64,000 nucleotides of DNA from Metopolophium dirhodum (Eukaryota; Arthropoda; Insecta; Hemiptera; Aphididae): positions 37,641,558 through 37,705,557 of the forward strand of contig NC_083566.1 of NCBI RefSeq assembly GCF_019925205.1. Direction: 5' to 3'. Under the pieces are notes generated by a model, which was not told the DNA's origin, did no database searches, and saw only the letters and a program-made list of their open reading frames with translations. This document shows, one piece after another, positions 14,129-27,059 of this stretch; within the stretch, counting starts at the first letter, position 1; each line of letters starts with the position of its first letter. The translations under genes and the position numbers were made by a program.

Positions 14129-14992
14129 TAAAATTATATCACATTTTTTTGTTTTATTCCAATACAAACCTAATATTTTATTCGTTGAATTACACTGAAA
14201 GAAGTGTCACTTCATTCGCGTGAACTCGTTACACGAACACTTTTATTTATTTCTATGTTATTCATAATTCATAGCTATAGTTTTTTGTCTTAGAAAAATA
14301 CTTCATTTATTTATCTATACCTTACAATATTATATTTTTGACTAATTTAACTATCGAAGTCTCACATCCGCACAGCCATTATTAGAGGTGACCTCTACTG
14401 TTCTTACTATTATTATTTTACATGCACGACGCACGTGTGTCTGTGCAGTATAGTATATTACGTCGTTGTTACTTAGAAATAAAATGTTATTATTATTTAT
14501 TACTATTAATTTATTTTTAATTCTCGTTATTTTTATAATTAATTGATTGTATTAGAGGACATTGAGAACATTTCCCGATATGGCGATATGATTCACCGAA
14601 ATATTACATCCAATACCTATTGTAAAATAATCTAAGACTATAAATTATATATAAAACGACCATAATATAATGGTGCGCGACGATTTTATGCCGACAACGC
14701 CCAAATTACAAGAAACATTGTGATAACCGATGACGTGAGGTACGTCTGCGTACTGCGCCTGTGTCAAAAACTAACGAAAGCGATTGTTGCTGCTATGGAT
14801 ACGTCGTCGTTACGAATACCCTAGTGATGGGCATTGGGCTCTATCGATTATCAAACAGTTATTCGAATCTAACCGAATACTGAATACATAGACATATTAA
14901 CTAATTATTAACTAGATATTAGTTAACATTATGTCTATGACTGAATAGTAGTTGTTTAATAAAACCTATCGAATACTGAATAGTGGGTTTTA
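14129..14992. other. Intergenic; left part of an old AGTGATGGGC element
   Basis: No gene is seen. At 14824 the sequence reads AGTGATGGGCATTGGGCTC followed by TATCGATTATC-type repeats, resembling the left end of the MITE at 48756. That older element is interrupted by the insertion at 14993. Confidence 0.4.
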
Positions 14993-15628
14993 GGTCACTT
15001 TGTACGGTCAAACATTAAAAGTGCGAAACGCAGACATTTTGTACGGTCGGGTAAAAAGGTACATTGCAGAGCGCGGGCACTTTGTACGGTCAAGTGAAAG
15101 TGTTCATTTTAATTTTTAGAACGCGGATACTTTGTACTATTATAAAGTATATATCATAAATATAATCTATACCTATACCTAATATAAGTAGTATAATATA
15201 TAGTATAAATTGTTAAAATAGAAAATTTAAAAATAAAAACTAAATTGTTATAAAATATTGTTTATTAATAATAATCAAAATCATCAAACAATCAATAATA
15301 TAGTTATAAATCTTAATTGTATTATATTATTAAAAGTTATGTTTAAGTAAATTAAAAATGTGTACAATATAAATATATTTAAGTATACAAAATGACAAAT
15401 AAAATATAATACCGAAAAAATCTTTAAAAACTACATATACAGTATATTAGTATAATAGGGAAATATCTCAAAATCGCAAATAGAAAATAATTTTACATAT
15501 ATTATATACAATATATACCTTATGTATATAATAGTACAAAGTGCCCGCATTCTGCAATCTACCTTTTTACCTGACAGTACAAAGTGTCCGCGTTATGCAT
15601 TTTAAACAATGGACCGTACAAAGTGACC
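14993..15628. mobile_element. Long-TIR non-autonomous DNA transposon, 636 bp
   Basis: The ends are GGTCACTTTGTACGGTC and its reverse complement. Inverted arms of about 100-140 bp flank an AT-rich core. Both flanks read TTTTA (14988-14992 and 15629-15633), a likely 5-bp target duplication. Each arm holds several degenerate tandem copies of a CACTTTGTAC motif, roughly 35-50 bp apart. No transposase is present. It sits inside older sequence rich in TCGAATAGT, so this is a nested insertion. The superfamily is not assigned. Confidence 0.75.
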
Positions 15629-15633
15629 TTTTA

Positions 15634-16803
15634 TCGAATAGTGTGATAAACCATCGAATAGTTTGGTAAACTATTTCAACTATTCATGAATAATAATATT
15701 TAAATATTATCATCAAATATTTAAATTTATAATATTACTAATTATGCTCTGTGCCTCTGTGCACAATATTATTTTTTGACGTCCATCACACGCTGCGGCC
15801 GGCCGTGGTCAAATATTAATTACAGTGAAACTTCCACCAATCAATCATATTTTTATGTTTAACATTAACGAAATATATTTAAGATCCAAACCATATTAGA
15901 AGCATAATCGTTTAATTGTATTTAATAACATTTTCTATAGTACGATTTTTTTTGTTGAAATGAGACTGAATATAGAAGTGTCACTGTATATAGTACCTAA
16001 TGTAATAATATAAGTGCCAACTCATGTATTGTCTTTATTATTGTCATTATCAGACATCAGACAGTTGTTGGTGGCGTCGCGTTCTAATTTCTAAAGCATA
16101 ATATTATATTGATTATTAATTGTTATTTGTTTTCATTTAATTGTTAGTAGTAGTTATTATTAGTAGTAGAGTAAGGAACGTAAATACCAAATGCACATAC
16201 ACATATTACAAACTAATCAAATAAACAAATATTTTTCATCGGAAACAATGGCTATTAGTTACAATTTGTTTTTATGTATTAAATTGAGTTGTACAGGAGG
16301 AATTCTGTAATTATGTGGTGAGAGTTCGGTTCCGCGAGTACCGAAGTATTGCACATTGGTTTTTCTTTATTTAACATGAAGTATCTCAAAGAAATATTTA
16401 AAAAAACAATTTGAATATTTGAATATTTAATTATTGATATTAAATATCATGATTCATGATTATTCGAATGTATAAACTATTCAAATAGTTCAATAGTTCC
16501 TCATTTTACATATATGTCTGTCTCACAGCCACACGTACGCGTGTTTTTCGATTTACATTATTAATTAAGTTCATACGCGACGAAGGCTCAAGCCTACAGT
16601 CGGCGCGTACGGACTGAATTAATCTAAATCAATAATTAATAAACAAGCGTATTAAACGTGCGCACGGCCTTAAAACATGCTTTATACAGATTTACGACGC
16701 GGTGGACCTTTGCGTGATGTAACTACCCGGCGTGGTGGTGCAACTATGTGATAATTACATAACTAATTTAATTACTAAATACCAACTAGAACTATATTAT
16801 GGT
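15634..16803. other. AT-rich intergenic sequence
   Basis: No gene is seen. The first 100 bp (TCGAATAGTGTGATAAACC and following) is the right-hand continuation of the older repeat interrupted by the 14993 element. The remainder shows no element ends or coding pattern. Confidence 0.4.
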
Positions 16804-17072
16804 CAGTGCCGGGTAAACCGCCGGTGCAAGCGGTGCATTGCACCGGGGCCGCGAGTCTTTGAAATATTTAGGGGCCCCGATATTGTGGATATCGAGTACT
16901 ATGAAATACAATTGGTACTTGGTAATATGTATATTTAATTTATTCCCATCGGTGGTGAATTATAATTGTGAATGTTTGATTGATTGTTTTTTATTTGTTT
17001 TATACACATTATTGTGTACGCCGATACACGATAACGTAAACGTCTACGCCGTGAGTTCAAGATCCGGCACTG
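16804..17072. mobile_element. hAT-like MITE with CAGTGCCGG ends
   Basis: It starts CAGTGCCGGGTAAACC and ends GATCCGGCACTG, giving short terminal inverted repeats. The left flank ATTATGGT and the right flank ATTATATA share their first five bases, a weak 8-bp target duplication. The interior is less AT-rich (GGTGCAAGCGGTGCATTGCA) and open frames run across it, but these are part of the element and not a gene. Confidence 0.55.
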
Positions 17073-19904
17073 ATTATATACTAATTTATAGTATGGTTCG
17101 AACCGGCCCGCTTTTTTACCGCCGACCATCGGGTCCTCCTCAAACATTGTATCGTTTAAATAGGCTACGCAGGAAACTTCTTATTTTTTAGGCACTATCT
17201 TGCTACAGTCATGATTTATAATATAATATATAACATTACGAGTACGTCATGACGACATTCGGCTAGATATTTATTAGGGCCGCGCGCAAAACGTTCCGTT
17301 CGCCGGACCGTCATGGTTGTCGTGAAGACTGTAGACGAGTGACCGATACCACGAATGGTAATATTGTATATTATTTAGGACTTAATGTGACCAATGACCA
17401 TAAATAATGTTTTTTGTGAAAACGGGACAAAAAAAAACCACGTAGACAAAACTGTCCACTGTGTTGGCGGTGAATCCTGGCGATTATAATATTATTCATT
17501 ATGTCGTCCGCCGCAATATGAATATTGTAAATTATTGATAAATTATAATTATCTCGTTATCTGTACCGGTCAAATATCATCTTATCACCATAAGAGTAAA
17601 ACAATCGGAAAATGTAGAATATTAGTATAAAATATAATTCTTAACAAATAATTATTTTCATCATTTTTAGCCTCCTTTCTGGAAACGGGAAATACGGAAT
17701 ACGGTATATTACAATATTTATAATATTATACTGTGCATCATGACACGTGCGCTTTTATTATTATATTAAAGTATTCATTATTCAACTATTGCATCACAAG
17801 TCACAGCTACAAACCATTCGTGTTTATACACTGATGGGTTTTTTAAGAATTTAAATTTTATTGGATATCAGGCCTGAACCGGTTGTTAGTCAATTAATTT
17901 ATCGAACTTCAAGCCTTAGATATAAAAGCCGCTGTACTGTAGGAAATAGGAATTCCTGTTTGTCAAGTTAATAATACGGTTTAGTCTATACATAGTTGTT
18001 AGGAATTTCATAAGTTATAACTAGTCCTAAATGCATTTACTCGCGGTCGAGACGTCCAATGTTTAAATTCAATTAAAATCACGATTCGAATATGTTATAT
18101 AACAACTATAGTTATCGTCGTACAACGCTCCACTGATAAATTAATAGTTTAAACAATTCGGCTGTTCGATTATCGTCTTATCGGGTATGTAATTTAATAC
18201 TTATATAGGAAGTTGTTATATCTATTAAAACTAATAAAACATCTTAGTCGCTGTCATTGTAGTTGCGACAGTCATCTACTACGTATTATACTTATTATAC
18301 CTAGTATGTGTATACTGTATGCATTTATTCGGGAATCCATTTATCTCGTGTTGTAAATTCAACTATATTGTATATATTTTGTAAAATAATACAATGTAAA
18401 ATACTATGTAGGCAGTATAAAGCTACATACAGCCAACAGGTCATGTAGGCACTTTCGCCTCGCCTCACCTCTCCACCACTATAGCCACTATTGATCGGTA
18501 CAGTGTTGAGACGAGTGGGGTCCCGCGACCCGTTCGATTTAGTCTCGTGGTGAGGCGTCGTTGACTATACCGCCAGCAATACTGATATTATTCCCACGAC
18601 TTTCTCCCGTATAATAATATTATTAATGTAACGTGTAAAATACGATATAGTCGTCGACTGCTTCCGTCATTATTGTGTTAATATTATAATGTTACGCAAC
18701 TGACTACTTTTAAATAAATTTAAAAAAAAAACGAATGAATAAATAACATAAACTATTATTGTTATAATATATTCATAAAACAAAACGCTTTACACGTTTT
18801 ATATTTTACTTAAAATATGTAAATTATTGATCGCTCGAACGTAAAAATCGAATACGATATTAATCCGAACCCTCTAAACAAAAACATTTTTTGAATTTTA
18901 TTCAAAATGATTTATGTCTACGCGTCTTTGAATTTAAAAATAAACATACTGCCAAGTCAAATGTCACAATAATGTCGGTTTTTTCCAGATAGTTTATAGT
19001 TCCCGAGTTCTAACATCGTATATTCAACATTTCAACTATACCCGACCGGAGACCACTATTTTATAGTTTCATATTATGTGTCGGGGGCGTCGGCTACACG
19101 TGCCATGCACATCCGAACCAAACACTGCCGGTGGTCCATTCTGTTGGCATACGACGCATAGGCTGTATATCATTAGCGCATTGTCTATTATCCTGCACCA
19201 AATTATTGCACGATATTTCTGATTAATATTGAGTAATATTACTGTAAATTATTGACTGCATGGTAGTGATTAGTGAATAACGTCAATACCCATGATTTTC
19301 AGGTAATGATGTACATGCATTTAGATTTATTTCCTAGGCAATGACAATTATAATTCCGGCTTTTTCAGTCAATATTGAACAAATATAGTTTGCTTTTTGA
19401 ATTAGAAACAGATCTGCGTTGTATAATCAATTTATCTACATAATATCTAATCAGTACCTACCTACTACCAACAAAGTGCTTTCGTGCTCGGTTATATTAT
19501 TTCGACGATTGCACAGTAAAAGATAGCTGTCCATCGGATGCATCACTATAGCAATAAATTAGTAGGTTTACAATATAAATCCCGATAACAGGCAACTATT
19601 TGTAGACACACACGCGTACTAATGTGCTAACATCGCATATTTGCATCACATACAAATAGTACCTACGCCTATACAACATAAGTGCCATAGATATTAAAAA
19701 GAAATATTTATTGTACCAATTTTAAGAGTGTCGGTGCCGGTTTTACCAATTTTCCGCAATTCTATACAATTTGAAAATTATATTTTACATTTTATCTGCT
19801 ACCTTTATATAATACTTTTCCATTAATCTACTAACCGATACCTTTTTAAAGGGAAGGGAACTGACATAGGGGGGGGGGGGGATTATATCAACAAAATTGA
19901 CTTC
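17073..19904. other. Intergenic sequence, no gene recognised
   Basis: Less AT-rich patches occur at about 17270-17350, 18430-18560 and 19080-19160. They show no convincing reading frame, splice sites or domain motif. They could be untranslated or regulatory sequence of a neighbouring gene outside the window, but nothing in the sequence decides this. A run of 13 G lies at 19869-19881. Confidence 0.4.
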
Positions 19905-20154
19905 ACAGGAAAAACTCTCACGCCTCATTGATATGTCGAATTTTGATAAGTTTTTTTTTAACTGAAAGGTGAATTATTTTTATGATGACTATAAAGTACG
20001 TTTGAAAAATAACAAATATTGTGTATTATTCAAATTCATATTTTAGTTTCTATAATTATAATTTTGTAAATCAGGCTTTGATCCAACATGCAAAATTCTG
20101 TTCTTTTAAATAAAAAAATTCTATTATTTTACAGGGCGTGAGAGTTTTTCCTGT
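19905..20154. mobile_element. MITE with perfect 20-bp terminal inverted repeats
   Basis: ACAGGAAAAACTCTCACGCC at 19905-19924 is repeated as its exact reverse complement at 20135-20154, enclosing an AT-rich 250 bp unit. No clear target duplication was found, so the true ends may lie a few bases further out. There is no coding capacity. Confidence 0.6.
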
Positions 20155-20682
20155 AAGACATGTTTTTATGCAAAAAACAGACCGGATCCGACTTCTTTAA
20201 TATTATATATATTTTACAATATAAAATATCTTCAATAATCCATAATATACATAATTAATAATTATAATATGATCGTAAAAATCAATTCATTAAATATAAA
20301 ATGTATAAAACGCCTTTATTGGTACCTAATTGTTTTATAAAATTATTATTCTCTACTGTATATATAACGTAATTACCTACTGCATTAGAATTTAGAATAT
20401 AACAAGAATTAAGAATATACTTGAACAGTTTCAAGTACCTACCCACAAGTAATATTTTTAAATTACAAGAAAATAACTAAAATTAGTATTCTTTGTTTAA
20501 ATATCTAATTCTTCCAAATTTGAACTTTAAATATCTATTCAAAAATCTGTGTTCCTACAGTAAACATACCTAATTGACTGTTGAAAATAAATGTTATTTA
20601 TATACGATCTTTTCCCAGTAATAATTTTATTAGTTTATGCAAATTATTAATAAAAGTACTGAGCTTTTTATATTATTGACAC

Positions 20683-20846
20683 GCCAAAGTACCAAATAGA
20701 TTCATCTTCTTATACCAGAAAAGATGCTGAAGTATAAAATCGAAGCATTTTTACTGTCTTAAAAGGTGATGACTGACGACAGACACAAAAACAATTACTC
20801 ATCATAGTAAAATCAATACATTCATGGAACCGCTAAGAATCTAAAA
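20683..20846 (-). repeat. Repeat family 1, 5'-end fragment (copy G), reversed
   Basis: The reverse complement reads as the first roughly 160 bp of family 1: a diverged TTCTTAGCGG start, AATGTATTGATTTTAC, the CACCTTTTAAGACAGTAAAA block, and ending at TTGGTACTTTGG. It is much more diverged than copies A-E and is probably an old truncated copy. Confidence 0.7.
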
Positions 20847-23186
20847 GTAGGACTTCTACAGCTTTTTCCAATAAATTGATCAATAATTTGGTATAATGGA
20901 CAAAAAGTACATAATATTATACTTTCATCGAAATAAAAAACAACGTTTGCAATAGTTTGGTCGGTACCTATAATATTATTCTGTACCTTTGCTTCTACCT
21001 ATAGTGACATGAGTACATGATGAAAATTGTATTGTGCATGTGTTTGCAGATAACGGAGATTGTACAGGTGTTATGTTATCAGTACTTATGACTTATGATA
21101 GATTACGTTGCATGCGTACTAATGATAATCTATTCTCACACAATCACACGGCTCTACTACCTAATCTATACGTCTTTCTACAACGACAATATTGAACACC
21201 TTAAAAACAGACTATAAGCAATCCCAAGTTACTATAGACATTTTATAAACGTGAACTGATTAAACAAATCCTCGATTTATTTGCTTAAAAGTTATAGACT
21301 ATAATAGTGTTACATTTTGTAGTATTTCATAAATTATTATGAGATATTATTTCCAGTTTATTCAGTATTGGTATAAATTAAAAACATAATAAGCCTTTTA
21401 TAGTACCAGCTACATTGTAAATTGTAATAGATCGTATTTTCACGGTTTCAAGTATGTATTAATGCATAATGAACAATATATATTATAATCGTATTTGATA
21501 TTTTAAAGCTTTTGATGAAATAAATTCAGGCTTTAGGTGTAATATGATAGGTGATCAAATATATTTTAATATATTTTCTAAGTAATACTAGTGTAAACTA
21601 CATATTATTAAGTATTTAGTATCAATTTTATCATCTTACATTCTTACATGTAGACTGTAGATTTAATAATATAGTCCATATACTATTTATTATATTTATT
21701 TAAATTTATTTTTCACTCATAATTTAACACTTGTTAAGACTTAATTATTATGAAAAATTTAAAAGGCAAATATTGAAAGAAAACTACAGTATTATCAATT
21801 TTGAGGTCTGAGAATACGTATATATTAAAATAGAACCTTGTGTTAATGCTGACCTTAAATCAATAATATTCGGAACTTCGGAAGTTTGGCACTGTTTGTT
21901 TAGTTTTCTGCGCACAAGTTCTGCGTAGACGTATAAAATTGTCAACGGCCTTCCCACTCAAAAATCAATAAGTACTCCTGTATAACGCAACTACACAAGT
22001 GACAAAAAGGGAAAGTGCTGAAACATATTTCAAATAAAATAAAAATATTATAGGTATTTGCCTACTTTATAATATAACAAAATTGTTATGAATGCGATAA
22101 AAAGGTTATCTCCGAAACATATGCTACAATGATATTTATATAAATTGACTTTATTTGATTTAGATATATTATAATATGTCTTATAGCCGTCATAGGTATA
22201 CATATTTTATTCTACTTGTTATACATCAATATGATTATTTGTATGTATCGTATAATAATATAATCTATCTGATTGATATTGATTACAAAATACCAAAATA
22301 TATCTTTAGGATAGGACATTTTATAATCTCGGTAATATACAGGCATTATATAGATACTATATTTAGACATATTATAGTAAGTAATAAATATTTGATGGTT
22401 AAAGAAATTAGTTTGGTAAATGTGCTTTTAAAGTTTAATTTTTACTCTTAGTAGTTTATAAAATTTACGCTAAATGTATTAATATTTTCCACATCAAGTC
22501 GATAATTATCGCTATAATTTTATAAATTCATCTCATAATGATTCATTATTGAAAATCTCAAACGCTTTAATTTTGAAAGATTCTAGATAAATTAGAAATT
22601 ATTTATTCTGCAAACAGCCTTGAATTCGTTTTTGAAATTGTTTATATAGTTTTCGATTCTGCCTTATTGGGGAAATAAAACTGGATACCTACAATTTTCC
22701 GAGCACAAATAACATAATATACAATGAACTATTTACTTCAGAAGTTTATTACGCGTGGCGCCACCTCTCAGAAACGATATGAATAACTAAGCAAAATTCC
22801 TTTGGTTGTGACTCGTGGAGACTTGTGGAACAAATGTATAAACTATAAAGTGTAAACGCTTTCGCCGTCTGGTGGTTGATAACACAACGTACTAGTACAC
22901 GTTTGTTTAGTTGGCCATCTACACGGCGAAATGCTTAAGTATTTTTATGTACCTACCTACTCGCTAAAAACGAGCGTTTTTATTGCTTGTAAATACTTCT
23001 ATTTTAACATAAATATGATCTTGGGCTGAATACGGATATTTTTATTTTCTAACCGATTTTGCGTAACTTAGCTTGCCACAATAGAAACGATAAATTAGTA
23101 ATTACCATTTACCAATATTAACTATTAACGACAACAATAACCTAATTCCCACTATTTCCACTAGGCTACTAGCCACTGGGTATATA
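20847..23186. other. AT-rich intergenic sequence
   Basis: No gene could be supported. A 91-codon frame at 22176-22451 is made almost wholly of Tyr, Ile and Asn codons and is what AT-rich noncoding DNA gives by chance. A less AT-rich patch at 22745-22930 (GTGGCGCCACCTCTCAG) may be a repeat fragment. Confidence 0.45.
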
Positions 23187-23403
23187 CAGTAGAAACGGCC
23201 AAACGGGGAATTGTAAATTCCGCCCAAAGGGAACAGGTAAAAATAAGGTCTATGGTAAATTCCGCCCGAAAAAATATACAGGTACAAAAATGGATTTTAA
23301 AATTCCACCCAGAAAAAATGTTTAAACCAAGTGTACGACTATACGACTCGACTGTAGGGGAGATTATGTTCATAATTATGCTAAATTTATATAGTTATTA
23401 AAC

Positions 23404-23572
23404 CAGTGGCGTAGACAAGGGGGGACGTGGGGGTCAGATCCTACATTGGCTTTTTGTTACCTGAGAAAAAAGTTTTGAGAGGGTGGGGGATTTTCCAATT
23501 TTTTCCTCCCATTTAGGTATATCGTTTATTTTTGATACTCCCCCCCTTTCAGAAATCATGTCTACGCCATTG
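23404..23572. mobile_element. hAT-like MITE with perfect 8-bp target duplication
   Basis: It starts CAGTGGCGTAGACAAGGGG and ends in the reverse complement of CAATGGCGTAGACATG. TATTAAAC is duplicated exactly on both sides (23396-23403 and 23573-23580), as expected for hAT-type insertion. It is 169 bp and noncoding, with G- or C-runs inside each end. It lies inside the candidate MULE and so inserted later. Confidence 0.85.
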
Positions 23573-24040
23573 TATTAAACTAAACACAAGTTCTTAAATA
23601 ATGTCCAGGTAAAGTGAATAAAATTCCACTTTTAAAATTTTTTCATTTTTTTATTAATTGAGTGCATATTACATTTTTTGATGGAATAAATAATGAATTT
23701 GAGAAGTCAATTTATGATAATATTAAAAATTAGTTCTTAAAATAATTGTTTGGATACCATTTTTTGACACATAAAGTTAACCTATGCGCTTTGCCCTGGT
23801 CTCCCCTAGTCCCTATACTGTTCGCGACGCGGCGTGTTATAGTATTTGGAAATTACAAAATTATAACATGGAACAATCGTATCAGACAACAATCGTCAAT
23901 CATCTCATATCTTATCAGCTTTTAATACAATATTGTGGATCTAATAATTGGAAAGATGGGAATATTATAAATTGTTTGAATCATGTGTTTATAGTTTATG
24001 CTCAGTACACGTCCAAGAGTCTTATACGCACCTACCTATA

Positions 24041-24813
24041 ATGGCTCAATTTATGGAATCAGAACGTGGAAATATACTTATAGTATTAGACAAATTTAAA
24101 TTTTTTAAAGTAAATAGACCTTTGGCTTCTGGGTTAATAAAATGGCGATGTATAATGAAAACTTGCAATGCTTTTTTGAAAACTTATTGTGAAACCACGA
24201 ACATTGCTGAACAAAATGATGTTCACAACCATAGTGCAAATAGGTAAGTGAAATATTATACATATACATTTTTAAATTTCGTTGTTATTACTAACTACTA
24301 AGTATAAAATATAAAAAAAAATACATAACATAATATATTTTAATTTATTTTAGTTAACTAAATTTAATATATTATCATTAATGTATTTAAAACTAAAAAT
24401 GTATTTAAATTTAATTTTTATTTGATGTAGAATATATTTTAAGCATATTAATTTTCTAAAATCTAAAATAAACAATCTAAATCTATAATTGTGTTTTTAG
24501 TGATCAAAATATACAACGGCAAATTGTATCAGTATTGGCAAAACGTAAGGCTGTTGAAGATAATAATGAGAAACCTAGTAAAATAGTGTGTACGGTTATT
24601 AAAAGCATTCCTGAGTCGGAAGTGTTGCAAGTAAGTGATTTGCATAATATCAAGCGAAATCTTTACAATGCAAAGCGAAGGAAATTCCCTCCTTTGCCAA
24701 AATCTAGGGAAGAAGTTCAGAATATGCTGGATAATATGCAGGTGGTAACCGATCGCGAAGAAAATGTTATAGTTAGTAATGACAGAGAAAATGGTATAAT
24801 TTTTAAATCATAA
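24041..24813 (+). CDS. FLYWCH zinc-finger protein (MULE-type accessory domain)
   Basis: Two exons, 24041-24243 and 24501-24813, give 171 aa. The intron is GT-AG (GTAAGTG at 24244, TTTTTAG before 24501) in phase 2. The start is the ATG in ATAATGGCTCAATTTATG. The first exon holds a FLYWCH-type domain: Phe and Leu in the first strand, then FKFF, a WRC motif, a second Cys in TCNAFLKTY, and HNH near the exon end, matching the Phe-Leu-Tyr-Trp-Cys-His signature apart from the Tyr position. The second exon is basic and matches what I recall of the linker between FLYWCH and the MULE transposase core (HNIKRNLYNAKRRKFPPLPK). The transposase core is absent, and the protein stops after an acidic tail. FLYWCH domains bind DNA or partner proteins in the nucleus. 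It is probably a truncated transposon protein; host use is possible but unproven. Confidence 0.65.
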
Positions 24814-25298
24814 CTTATATTTAACTGGTCATCCCCCGATCCCCAACCACGTTACAATTGATTATTAATTATATTTTGCCTTATCTTTATTATTATAATT
24901 ATTTCTATTTTACGATTTTTATTAATCATTTATGACTTATATGTGGTAATTATTGATTATGATTATATTTTGATTTTTGCCTCGTCTATATGTTATAAAT
25001 ATAAGATACTATTTTTACGATATTTATTAATTTTATATGAATTATGTAGTAATTATTGACTTAATATGTGAAATATATATTTATTTAAATACTTATAACG
25101 ATTAATCTATGTTATTTATCATATGTTATTATTAAAAACTAGGTACTTTGTAAAAACTTTATTAAGTAATAAGAACTTTTTACTTATAGGCAGGATGTGA
25201 TTATTAATTATAACTTTTTTACGGACGGAGTTTACATGTACTTTTTTTCACATGTAGTTTTTTCGGGTGGCATTTACATGTATCCAGTAGAAACACTA

Positions 25299-25869
25299 GA
25301 AACCGTTCATAATGACATCAGTTGTAGTGGCATATCGTGTTTAATGATCTTAGATTGAAGGTCCTGGCAAAACTCCTATATACTAATTTGTATCGATTAT
25401 TATGGCGTCTGTAATAATAATGATTAAGTATATGGATGTTATGACGATTATTTTGGGTTATAAAATCTTTTATCAATTATAATGACTGTATTACATTATT
25501 ATCGAAGGTAATATAACATATTAACAATCGATAATATTAAATAACAAAATAAATTTTAAAAAAATTGAAAAAGAAATACCGCAAGATTTTTATACAGAGT
25601 ACAAACTAAGGTAATATATTTTTTAATACAATGTAAATTTAATATTAAATTATTAAAACAACTTTCTTTTATTTTATTTTTTTAGTTTATATTTAAGTCA
25701 CGATTTAGTGATAAAAATATGATACATGGCTTGTAATACAATATGTATAGTGTATCATATAACCAAGTTTTTAAATTTCATTTTATCATTTTGGTTATAA
25801 TGACAATTGGGTATTATGAATTTATGACTAATTTTGACTAGCTCCTTGAATGTCATTATAAACGGTTTC
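25299..25869. mobile_element. TA-flanked MITE (Tc1/mariner-like)
   Basis: GAAACCGTTCATAATGACAT at the left end is matched by the reverse complement of ATGTCATTATAAACGGTTTC at the right end, 19 of 20 bases. Both sides are flanked by TA (25297-25298 and 25870-25871). The interior is AT-rich with no ORF. A third, internal copy of the GGTTATAATGACA motif lies near 25792. The left end begins only four bases after the CAGTAGAAAC on the right of the candidate MULE. Confidence 0.65.
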
Positions 25870-27059
25870 TATTGTATACAATATGTATATTAGTGTACTT
25901 ATTAATACATATTTATGATTCATACATTTTCTTCGAAGTGGAAAATATCGAGTATAGTGAACTACGTTTACATTACAACTTGACGACTACAATAAATTAC
26001 AACGGTATATAATTATATATTAATTAATTCATTGAATGCTTATATTTTATTAAAGGTATATTAAAGAATCACTGTAGAAACAAAAAAGTAAGATTATTTT
26101 TTGTCGAATAATCCCATCGAAAACCTGATAGTTCAAAAAAGCAAATTGTGCTGTATGTTGGTCCCGTAGTGATCGTAGGAATATTAGGATACCAAGAAGG
26201 TAAGAACTGTTCAACTGCGCCGAACAATAATTGTCATAATTGTATAATTATTATATGATAGAAGTGACAGATATTTGCAAAGAATGTCGACTGTCGAGGA
26301 CTATATAAGTGGAAGAATAAATAGCAGCTGGTAGGCATGTAGGTACCTTTCAAGTCATAATTGTGAATAAAGTAATTTTATATTAACCTATTTACGTGGA
26401 ACCTTGTTTTAAATTTTCAATCCTTAGCTATAAAAGTTATAGCTAAGAAATCGAGTGAATATCAAATATTTGAATTTATGTTCAAATGTGGACAAAATTA
26501 GATATTTAAAGGAAGAAGCAAGATTTCAGGTTTGTGTACTCTTATTTAATATACTTTTGTTGCCAGAACATTTTTCATTTTTATTGTTAATATTCATGAT
26601 TATTAAAATAGCATAAACATGCAAATATGTTATGAATAATATGAAATAGAAATTCATAATATTAATTATTATAGAAAACAGTTCATGTCTTTACGGCTAT
26701 ACGGTATTACCACTTACCTACCTATCTTACCTGTATTCGAATATACGAAAACTATCGACAGCTAAAGTGCAAATTGTACTAATAATAAAGTAATATATTT
26801 TTTTTTTTTTATTAATACATTTTACCCTCGGCGACATAGACCATTGGGATGAAATGCTATTTTATAGTACAAAGAATAAGTCAATATATACGGGTTACAC
26901 GATGTACAGTCACGCAAGACATTGATAGTAAATCATCTATTTTTAGAATTCTGTGTATTCGAAATGTATATACAAATATAAATATATTTACGAATATTTT
27001 TTGAAAATAATAAAAATACTATTAAAATAGTATAGTAAGTATAGTAGTAATTATGTATA
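25870..27059. other. Intergenic, with a family-1 fragment
   Basis: No gene could be supported. Apart from the family-1 fragment at 26361-26475, the sequence is AT-rich and featureless. A short GTATA-rich tract lies at about 27028-27066. Confidence 0.45.
26361..26475 (-). repeat. Repeat family 1 fragment (copy H), reversed
   Basis: TTGTGAATAAAGTAATTT, then CCTATTTACGTGGAACCTTG and ATCCTTAGCTATAAAAGTTA, match the 3' part of family 1 in reverse. The last 30 bp (GAAATCGAGTGAATATCAAA) match a more central part, so an internal deletion joins two segments. Confidence 0.65.

Larger units (their letters stand above)
23197..25284. mobile_element. Candidate Mutator-like (MULE) element carrying a FLYWCH gene
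   Basis: Both ends carry tandem degenerate units of the form TAAATTCCGCCCGAAAAAA (left, 23210-23320) in opposite orientation (right, 25205-25284, reverse complement TAAATGCCACCCGAAAAAA). The same 10-mer, CAGTAGAAAC, lies in direct orientation just outside each side (23187-23196 and 25285-25294) and could be the target duplication; MULEs usually make 8-11 bp. The only gene inside is the FLYWCH ORF at 24041. No transposase core is visible. The left end lacks a clean match over its first dozen bases, so the exact terminus is uncertain. Confidence 0.5.

Noticed and set aside
22176..22451. 91-codon frame rich in Tyr, Ile and Asn
   Set aside because: Composition is that of AT-rich noncoding DNA; no motif, no splice pattern.
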